Shown piece by piece: positions 6,608-12,166 of a stretch of 12,166 nucleotides of DNA (its first letter is position 1; every line of letters begins with the position of its first letter). Origin of the DNA: Actinomycetota bacterium (GTDB lineage: Bacteria > Actinomycetota > Acidimicrobiia > Spongiisociales > ZC4RG35). The position numbers were made by a program, and so were the translations under genes. Under the pieces are notes generated by a model. That model was given only the letters and a program-made list of their open reading frames with translations, made no database searches and was not told where the DNA came from. Location of the stretch: the NCBI GenBank assembly GCA_027296205.1, contig JAPUJM010000087.1, positions 1 through 12,166 on the forward strand, read 5' to 3'.

Positions 6608-6669
6608 AGTGCCCTCCGACCCAAGTACGGTCGCATGTCCGTTTTAAGTCAGCGTGTTTGCGTTGGGGG
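6608..6669 (+). repeat. Two-part dispersed repeat, copy 2 (intact)
   Basis: This 62-bp stretch between the divergent vanW and Crp-type genes contains both parts of the repeat found at 3862-4022, here joined at GCATGTCCGTT with nothing between them. Its last bases, GTTGGGGG, run into the ribosome-binding site (GGGGGAG, 6665-6671) of the regulator gene, so this copy has been built into a 5' leader. No third copy was noticed in the window. Confidence 0.6.
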
Positions 6670-6677
6670 AGCGCCAG

Positions 6678-7421
6678 ATGAGGCGCCTGGCTCGGTTGAT
6701 CATCTGGAAGAATGTCGGCGGCCCGTCTGTTGAACGGGGCGTGAAGCGACAGGCCGAACAGCAACATCTCGATTGGCTGGCTCGATCGTTCGGACGCCCC
6801 GACTATGCACCACTTTCGCCGGCCGACGTCGACCTGCTCCGTGATGTTGGGGAGGTCATCTCGAAATACCCGGGCACTCACCTGTTCAAGGAAAATGCTC
6901 CGGCAGACGCGGCGTACCTCGTTGAAAAGGGGCAGGTCGAGGTTTACCGGGGCGAAGGTCCGACGAGACGTGTCGTCTCACGAGTGGGCCCCGGGTCGGT
7001 GCTCGGCGACATCGCGATGTTTGGCGACACGCCCTACATCTCGTCGGCGATGGCTGTTGGACCGGTCCGGGTCTTCCGATTCGATCGCACTCGTTTGTTG
7101 CCGGAGTTGGCGCGGCACCCGGCGATCTGTCTGCGGTGGCTCGTTGCCGGACTTCGCCAGCTCGAAGGAACTCAGAGGAGAGTCATCAGGCTGATGCACA
7201 AGACCGTCCTCGGGCAGGTCGCCGATCTGCTGGTGGAGGAGGGGGAGAGACGAACGGAGGTGAATCTCTCCCAGGCCACGATTGCCGCCCTCCTCGGAGT
7301 CAGCAGACAGTCCGTCAACGAGGCGCTGGGGAGGCTCCGTGATCAGGGTGTCGTCGAGACGGGATACCGGAGCATCCGCATCCTCGATGCCGACAAGCTG
7401 GCGTTGGTGGCGGGATCCTGA
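6678..7421 (+). CDS. Crp/Fnr-family transcriptional regulator
   Basis: The product is 247 residues with the usual two-domain layout. A cyclic-nucleotide-binding-type beta-barrel covers about 45-145 (HLFKENAPADAAYLVEKG, then VGPGSVLGDIAMFGD), then a dimer helix, and a Crp-type helix-turn-helix at about 196-226 (LSQATIAALLGVSRQSVNEA). In cAMP receptors the phosphate cassette reads GEL...R-S/T-A; here it is GDIAMFGDTPYISSA, with Asp for Glu and no Arg, so ordinary cAMP binding is doubtful. No Cys cluster for an Fe-S centre is seen. The ATG at 6678 has GGGGGAG 6 bases upstream, which decides it over a GTG at 6654. It diverges from the vanW-type gene and stands 206 bp upstream of rpoB on the same strand. 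It could regulate either neighbour, but no operator is proven. Confidence 0.9.
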   Translation: MRRLARLIIWKNVGGPSVERGVKRQAEQQHLDWLARSFGRPDYAPLSPADVDLLRDVGEVISKYPGTHLFKENAPADAAYLVEKGQVEVYRGEGPTRRVVSRVGPGSVLGDIAMFGDTPYISSAMAVGPVRVFRFDRTRLLPELARHPAICLRWLVAGLRQLEGTQRRVIRLMHKTVLGQVADLLVEEGERRTEVNLSQATIAALLGVSRQSVNEALGRLRDQGVVETGYRSIRILDADKLALVAGS

Positions 7422-7443
7422 GCAACTCCGCGACCAGGAACCC

Positions 7444-7473
7444 TTGACTCGTTTCGCAGATTTGCGATAGGAT
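7444..7473 (+). promoter_or_regulatory. Candidate rpoB-rpoC promoter
   Basis: TTGACT (7444-7449) and TAGGAT (7468-7473) are separated by 18 bases, a good fit to the primary actinobacterial promoter. Transcription would begin near 7480, giving an untranslated leader of about 148 bases before rpoB. A second, weaker pair, TTGGGG (7550-7555) and TAGCAT (7574-7579), also with an 18-base spacer, lies closer to the gene. Confidence 0.5.
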
Positions 7474-7555
7474 GTGGATCAGTCCCTCGGGACCCGAATC
7501 TCTCTTGCGGCCATCGCCATGAGGGCTGGTTCGACAGTTTAAGATTGAATTGGGG

Positions 7556-7581
7556 ACATGCTGCCGCGTCTGTTAGCATGT
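7556..7581 (+). promoter_or_regulatory. Inverted repeat in the rpoB leader
   Basis: ACATGCT (7556-7562) and AGCATGT (7575-7581) form a perfect 7-bp dyad with a 12-base spacer, 46 bases before the rpoB start. Its right arm covers the possible second -10 TAGCAT. It could be an operator at a second promoter or a hairpin in the leader RNA. The rest of the 206-bp gap (7422-7627) holds only the upstream promoter and a small GTCC-CTCG-GGAC hairpin (7482-7493). Confidence 0.35.
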
Positions 7582-7627
7582 GCTTTCTTGCGTCACTCCC
7601 AATTTCACCACCTCAAGGAGGCACCTC

Positions 7628-10600
7628 TTGGCTTCACGCGTGGCTGAGCGCTTCTCATTCGGGAAAATCCCCGAAGTACTACCCCTACCTGACCTGATTG
7701 CCGTACAGCATGAATCGTTCCAGTGGTTCCTCGATGAAGGGCTCCGTGAGATCTTCAACGAGATCAGCCCGATCGAGGATTTCACTGGATCGCTGGCGCT
7801 CGAACTGACCAATCACCGCTTCAACGATCCGGTGATGAGTCTTGAAGATGCCAAGGAGCGCGACTCCAACTACGCCCGGCCCTTGTTCGTCACCGCCCGA
7901 TTCATGAATCGGGGCACCGGCGAGATCAAGGAGCAGCAGGTCTTCCTCGGCGACTTCCCGATCATGACGGACAAGGGCGTTTTCATCATCAATGGGACCG
8001 AGAGGGTCATCGTCTCACAACTCGTGCGGTCTCCCGGCATCTACTTCGACACCTCGAAGGACAAGACATCGGACAAGATAATCTACTCGGGGAAGGTCAT
8101 TCCCGGCCGTGGCGCATGGCTGGAGTTCGACACCGACAAGAAGGACACCATCGGCGTCCGCGTCGACCGTAAACGACGCCAGTACGTGTCTGCGTTTCTC
8201 AAGGCCCTCGGAATCGCGGAGACTGACGAGGAAATCCTCGAGATGTTCGGTAACTCCGAGTCGATCAGGAACACGATCGAGAAGGACACGGCTGCCGACA
8301 AGGACGAGGCGCTTCTCGACCTCTACCGCAAGCTACGTCCCGGTGAGCCGACAACCGTGGAGTCGGCGCGTGGTCTCATTCAGACCTTGTTCCGGAATCC
8401 GAAGCGTTACGACCTCACCCGTGTGGGTCGCTACAAGATGAGCCAGAAATTCAACGAGAAGGCACCCAAAGACTACCGCGCCGAGGGTCTTCAATTACTG
8501 CGCGATGAGGACATCATCGATGCCATCCGGTACCTCGTGGCTCTCCATGCCGGCGAGGCGACGATGGTGACCCACAAGGGCAACGAGGTGCAGATCAGCA
8601 CCGACGACATCGATCACTTCGGCAATCGCCGCATCCGCACGGTTGGCGAGTTGGTTCAGAACCAGGTTCGGGTGGGTCTCACCAGACTGGAGCGGGTCGT
8701 CCGCGAGCGGATGACTACCCAGGATCCGGATGCGATCACGCCGCAGAGCCTGATCAACATTCGCCCGGTCACCGCATCGATCAAGGAGTTCTTCGGCACA
8801 AGCCAACTGAGCCAGTTCATGGACCAGCCCAACCCGCTCGCCGGGCTCACCCACCGTCGTCGTCTGTCTGCGCTCGGTCCGGGTGGTCTCTCCCGTGAGC
8901 GTGCCGGCTTCGAGGTTCGAGACGTTCACCCTTCCCACTACGGACGGATGTGCCCGATCGAGACGCCTGAAGGCCCCAACATCGGGCTCATCGGCTCTCT
9001 CGCCTCATACGCACGGGTAAACGACTTCGGATTCATCGAGACTCCATATCGCAAGGTGGAGGCCGGGAAGGTCACCAAGAGGATCCACTACCTGACGGCC
9101 ACCGAGGAAGAGCGTTTCGTCATCGCACAGGCGAACGCCCCACTGAAAGACACTGGTGTCTTCGTCAACAAGCGTGTTCTGGTGCGTCGTGCCGGTGGTG
9201 AGGTCGAGTACGTCGTGGCGAAGAGCGTCGACTACATGGACGTTTCCCCAAAGCAGATCGTCTCGGTCTCCACTTCTCTGATCCCCTTCCTGGAGCACGA
9301 TGACGCCAACCGCGCCCTCATGGGCTCGAACATGCAGCGTCAGGCCGTGCCCTTGCTCACCGCCGAGGCTCCATTGGTTGGAACAGGCGTCGAGCTTCGA
9401 GCGGCCCAAGACTCCGGCGACATGGTGGTGTCGAGCGTTGCCGGCGAGGTCGTCGAGATAAGCGGCGACGAGATCGTCGTCAAGGCGAAGGACAACAACC
9501 AGAAGCACACCTTTGCCCTCAACAAGTTCCACCGATCCAACCAGGGCACCTGCATGAACCACAAGACCATCGTCCGGGAGGGTGACAAGGTCAAGGTGGG
9601 CGACGTCCTGGCCGACGGCCCGTCTACCGAGCACGGCGAGCTCGCACTCGGTCGCAACCTTCTGGTCGCCTTCATGCCATGGCAGGGCCTCAACTTCGAG
9701 GACGCCATCATCATCAGCCAGCGTCTCGTCAAGGACGACGTCCTGACTTCGGTCCACATCGAGGAGCACGAGCTCGACGCCCGGGACACCAAGCTGGGCG
9801 CCGAGGAGATCACGAGGGACATCCCCAACGTCCCGGAGGAGGTTCTCGCCAACCTCGACGAGCAAGGCATCATCCGCGTCGGAGCCGAAGTGGGACCCGG
9901 TGACTACCTGGTGGGAAAGGTGACCCCGAAAGGTGAGACCGAGCTGACCCCAGAGGAGCGTCTTCTCCGTGCCATCTTCGGGGAGAAGGCCCGTGAGGTC
10001 CGTGACACCTCGCTCAAGGTGCCTCATGGCGAGACAGGCAAGGTCATCGCCGTCAAAGTGTTCAAGCGAGCCGACGGTTACGAGCTTCCACCCGGCGTCA
10101 ATGAGCTGGTGCGGATCTATGTCGCTACCCAGCGCAAGATCTCAGAAGGCGACAAGCTCGCCGGGCGCCACGGCAACAAGGGTGTCATCTCCAAGGTCCT
10201 CCCCGAGGAAGAGATGCCGTTCCTCGAGGACGGCACTCCGGTGGACATCATCCTGTCGCCTCTCGGGGTGCCATCCCGAATGAACCTGGGTCAGATCCTG
10301 GAAACCCATCTCGGCTGGGCCGCGGCGCAGGGTTGGGAGCCGTTCAAGGGCGCATCACCGGCTTCGGTCGGCGTCAAGCCATGGACCAACATCTCGACAC
10401 CGGTGTTCGACGGTGCCAGGGAAGACGAGATCATGCAGGTCATCGCCAGCGCCCACCCGAATCGCGACGGCACCCGTCTGGTTGGCGACGATGGCAAGGC
10501 CACTCTCTACGACGGCAGGTCGGGCGAGCCCTTCGACACCCAAGTCACCGTCGGGTACATCTACGTGCTCAAGCTGGTCCACCTCGTCGATGAGAAGATC

Positions 10601-11008
10601 CACGCCCGGTCGACCGGCCCTTACAGCATGATCACCCAGCAGCCTCTCGGTGGTAAGGCTCAGTTCGGTGGCCAGCGGTTTGGTGAGATGGAGGTCTGGG
10701 CGCTCGAGGCTTACGGCGCCGCATACGCACTCCAGGAGCTGCTGACCATCAAGTCCGACGATGTCCAGGGCCGGGTGAAGGTCTACGAGGCGATCGTCAA
10801 GGGAGACAACATCCCCGAACCGGGCATTCCGGAGTCTTTCCGGGTCCTGATAAAGGAGATGCAGAGTCTCTGCCTCAACGTCGAGATGCTCTCGGCCGGT
10901 GAGGAAGTCGAGCTCAAAGAGCTCGAAGAGGAGACATACAGGTCGGTCGAGGCTCTCGGCATCGACCTCAGCCGCCCGGAGCGTCCGGATTCCGACCAGA
11001 GGTTCTAA
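7628..11008 (+). CDS. rpoB: DNA-directed RNA polymerase subunit beta
   Basis: The product is 1126 residues, slightly shorter than mycobacterial RpoB. It forms one half of the RNA polymerase active-site cleft with RpoC. The start reads MASRVAERFSFGKIPEVL. The rifampicin region is at residues 392-416 (SQLSQFMDQPNPLAGL, then THRRRLSALGPGGL), followed by HPSHYGRMCPIETPEGPN. GDKLAGRHGNKGV at 841-853 carries the two active-site lysines (K843 and K851, equivalent to E. coli K1065 and K1073). GGKAQFGGQRFGEMEVWALE and the C-terminal dimer-clamp segment follow. The TTG start at 7628 is firmly fixed by AAGGAGG at 7615-7621, six bases upstream; the open frame extends back to 7580 but that part is not RpoB-like. 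The Asn usual at E. coli position 518 is Pro here (residue 401). It overlaps no gene and ends 6 bases before rpoC. The upstream neighbour is a Crp-type gene, not rplL. Confidence 0.98.
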   Translation: MASRVAERFSFGKIPEVLPLPDLIAVQHESFQWFLDEGLREIFNEISPIEDFTGSLALELTNHRFNDPVMSLEDAKERDSNYARPLFVTARFMNRGTGEIKEQQVFLGDFPIMTDKGVFIINGTERVIVSQLVRSPGIYFDTSKDKTSDKIIYSGKVIPGRGAWLEFDTDKKDTIGVRVDRKRRQYVSAFLKALGIAETDEEILEMFGNSESIRNTIEKDTAADKDEALLDLYRKLRPGEPTTVESARGLIQTLFRNPKRYDLTRVGRYKMSQKFNEKAPKDYRAEGLQLLRDEDIIDAIRYLVALHAGEATMVTHKGNEVQISTDDIDHFGNRRIRTVGELVQNQVRVGLTRLERVVRERMTTQDPDAITPQSLINIRPVTASIKEFFGTSQLSQFMDQPNPLAGLTHRRRLSALGPGGLSRERAGFEVRDVHPSHYGRMCPIETPEGPNIGLIGSLASYARVNDFGFIETPYRKVEAGKVTKRIHYLTATEEERFVIAQANAPLKDTGVFVNKRVLVRRAGGEVEYVVAKSVDYMDVSPKQIVSVSTSLIPFLEHDDANRALMGSNMQRQAVPLLTAEAPLVGTGVELRAAQDSGDMVVSSVAGEVVEISGDEIVVKAKDNNQKHTFALNKFHRSNQGTCMNHKTIVREGDKVKVGDVLADGPSTEHGELALGRNLLVAFMPWQGLNFEDAIIISQRLVKDDVLTSVHIEEHELDARDTKLGAEEITRDIPNVPEEVLANLDEQGIIRVGAEVGPGDYLVGKVTPKGETELTPEERLLRAIFGEKAREVRDTSLKVPHGETGKVIAVKVFKRADGYELPPGVNELVRIYVATQRKISEGDKLAGRHGNKGVISKVLPEEEMPFLEDGTPVDIILSPLGVPSRMNLGQILETHLGWAAAQGWEPFKGASPASVGVKPWTNISTPVFDGAREDEIMQVIASAHPNRDGTRLVGDDGKATLYDGRSGEPFDTQVTVGYIYVLKLVHLVDEKIHARSTGPYSMITQQPLGGKAQFGGQRFGEMEVWALEAYGAAYALQELLTIKSDDVQGRVKVYEAIVKGDNIPEPGIPESFRVLIKEMQSLCLNVEMLSAGEEVELKELEEETYRSVEALGIDLSRPERPDSDQRF

Positions 11009-11014
11009 ACATTT

Positions 11015-12166
11015 ATGGCACAGCAACTATTCGATGAGCTGAAGATCGGCCTTGCCTCCAGCGATCAGATTCGCGCCTGGTCCTACGGAGAGGTCAAGAA
11101 GCCGGAAACGATCAACTACCGCACCCTTCGCCCGGAGAAGGAGGGTTTGTTCGACGAGCGCATCTTCGGTCCCCAGCGGGACTGGGAGTGTTACTGCGGC
11201 AAGTACAAGAGGATCCGTTACAAGGGGATCATCTGTGAACGATGCGGCGTCGAGGTAACCCGCTCCAAGGTTCGCCGTGAGCGCATGGGTCACATCGAGT
11301 TGGCTGCACCGGTAACCCACATCTGGTTTTTCAAGGGTGTGCCCAGTCGTCTCGGCTACCTCCTCGACATGTCGCCCAAGGAGATGGAGAAGGTCATCTA
11401 CTTCGCCAGCTACATCATCACCTCGGTAGATGAAGAGCGACGTCAGAAGGACCTCCCCGAGCTCGAAGACACCATGGGTGAGGAGATCGAGGTCGTCAAG
11501 GCGGAATTCCAGGAATGGCACGAGGTGCGTCTCGAGGCCCTCGAAGACGAGCTCGAGCGCATGGAAGAAGGCGGCGCCAAGACTCAAGAGATCAACGCTC
11601 GTCGCAAGGAAGTCGAGAAGGAGATCAAGGAACGTCAGGAGCGATCCGACCGGGAAATCGAGCTGATCGAGGAAGCGTTCGATACTTTCCGCAAGTTCGG
11701 TCCGAAGGAGCTCATCGAGTCCGAGCAGCTCTGGCGTGAGATCTATTTCCGCTACGCCGATTACTTCGAGGGTGGCATGGGCGCCGAGGCGGTGAAGTCT
11801 CTGCTTCTCAATCTGGACCTCGACGCGGAGATGGAGCGTCTCGATGTCGACCTCAATGGGGGATCGCAGCAGAGACGTCAGCGGGCCACCCAGCGCATGA
11901 AGGTCGTCAGGCCTTTCTGGGAGGGCAAGAACCGTCCCGAGGACATGATCCTCGAGACTGTCCCGGTGATACCGCCCGATCTTCGCCCGATGGTCCAACT
12001 CGACGGTGGCCGATTCGCCACATCCGACCTGAACGATCTCTACCGCAGGGTGATCAACCGGAACAATCGTCTCAAGAGACTGCTCGACCTCGGTGCTCCG
12101 GAGATCATCGTCAACAACGAGAAGCGCATGCTTCAGGAGGCCGTGGACGCCTTGTTCGACAACGGT
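11015..12166 (+). CDS. rpoC: DNA-directed RNA polymerase subunit beta', N-terminal part (gene continues beyond the window)
   Basis: The first 384 codons are present and the frame is open to the window edge. The start MAQQLFDELKIGLASSDQIR is the usual actinobacterial opening. A Cys4 zinc site follows (C59, C61, C74, C77; spacing C-x-C-x12-C-x2-C, in WECYCGKYK...CERCGVEV). VRRERMGHIELAAPVTHIW comes next, then a strongly charged helical insertion at about residues 145-225 (EVVKAEFQEWHEVRLEALE), as in mycobacteria. The window ends after VIPPDLRPMVQLDGGRFA and RVINRNNRLKRLLDLGAPE, the clamp helices that bind sigma region 2. The catalytic NADFDGD motif is outside. AGAGG (10998-11002) 12 bases before the ATG and the 6-base gap to rpoB point to one transcript. 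Confidence 0.98.
   Translation, partial: MAQQLFDELKIGLASSDQIRAWSYGEVKKPETINYRTLRPEKEGLFDERIFGPQRDWECYCGKYKRIRYKGIICERCGVEVTRSKVRRERMGHIELAAPVTHIWFFKGVPSRLGYLLDMSPKEMEKVIYFASYIITSVDEERRQKDLPELEDTMGEEIEVVKAEFQEWHEVRLEALEDELERMEEGGAKTQEINARRKEVEKEIKERQERSDREIELIEEAFDTFRKFGPKELIESEQLWREIYFRYADYFEGGMGAEAVKSLLLNLDLDAEMERLDVDLNGGSQQRRQRATQRMKVVRPFWEGKNRPEDMILETVPVIPPDLRPMVQLDGGRFATSDLNDLYRRVINRNNRLKRLLDLGAPEIIVNNEKRMLQEAVDALFDNG

Noticed and set aside
6593..6677. Riboswitch or structured leader between vanW and the Crp-type gene
   Set aside because: Apart from the repeat and a small GCGCC/GGCGC pairing at 6672-6687 that overlaps the start codon, no known riboswitch pattern was recognised.
9005..10027. 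Long open frame on the minus strand inside rpoB (340 codons), and a similar one opposite rpoC at 11027-11998
   Set aside because: These are antisense shadows of highly biased GC-rich coding sequence; the proteins have no recognisable domains and the plus-strand genes are certain.

Overview
The window looks like chromosomal DNA from a GC-rich member of the Actinomycetota. The closing genes encode RpoB and RpoC with actinobacterial wording: an RpoB of about 1126 residues without the large proteobacterial insertions, and an RpoC whose N-terminal Cys4 finger is followed by the long Glu/Lys-rich helical stretch seen in mycobacteria. GTG and TTG starts are common, and a VanW-type wall protein is present. 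A deep lineage such as Acidimicrobiia is an inference from overall protein wording and could not be tested here.

Layout from left to right. (1) On the minus strand, a RimB-like retropepsin-type protease runs into the first 102 codons of rimK, with a GTGA overlap; the pair concerns C-terminal glutamylation of ribosomal protein S6. (2) A 134-bp divergent intergenic region carries a very good sigma-70-type promoter with perfect dyads on both its -35 and -10 elements, driving an Hsp20 small heat-shock protein that ends in a strong 16-bp hairpin. (3) A DUF3179 gene is interrupted by a single in-frame TGA exactly where the family has the first Cys of a CPLC motif. A 7-bp hairpin with a GGUCC loop sits at almost the same distance as the E. 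coli fdhF SECIS, so this is read as a selenoprotein (UPLC) rather than a pseudogene. It is followed by a 59-residue single-pass membrane protein and an MFS transporter in a tight same-strand cluster. (4) Facing it on the minus strand is a vanW-patatin pair, probably one transcript, concerned with the cell surface and lipids. (5) A Crp/Fnr-type regulator diverges from vanW and stands directly upstream of rpoB-rpoC; the usual rplJ-rplL genes are not there. The window ends inside rpoC, in the clamp-helix region.

The highlights are the candidate selenocysteine DUF3179 protein with its own SECIS-like hairpin, a two-part repeat present at about 3.86-4.02 kb (split by 97 bp containing two hairpins) and intact at about 6.6 kb, and the dyads in the hsp20 and rpoB control regions. 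No tRNA, rRNA, CRISPR array or insertion sequence was seen. No gene-free stretch exceeds about 210 bp.
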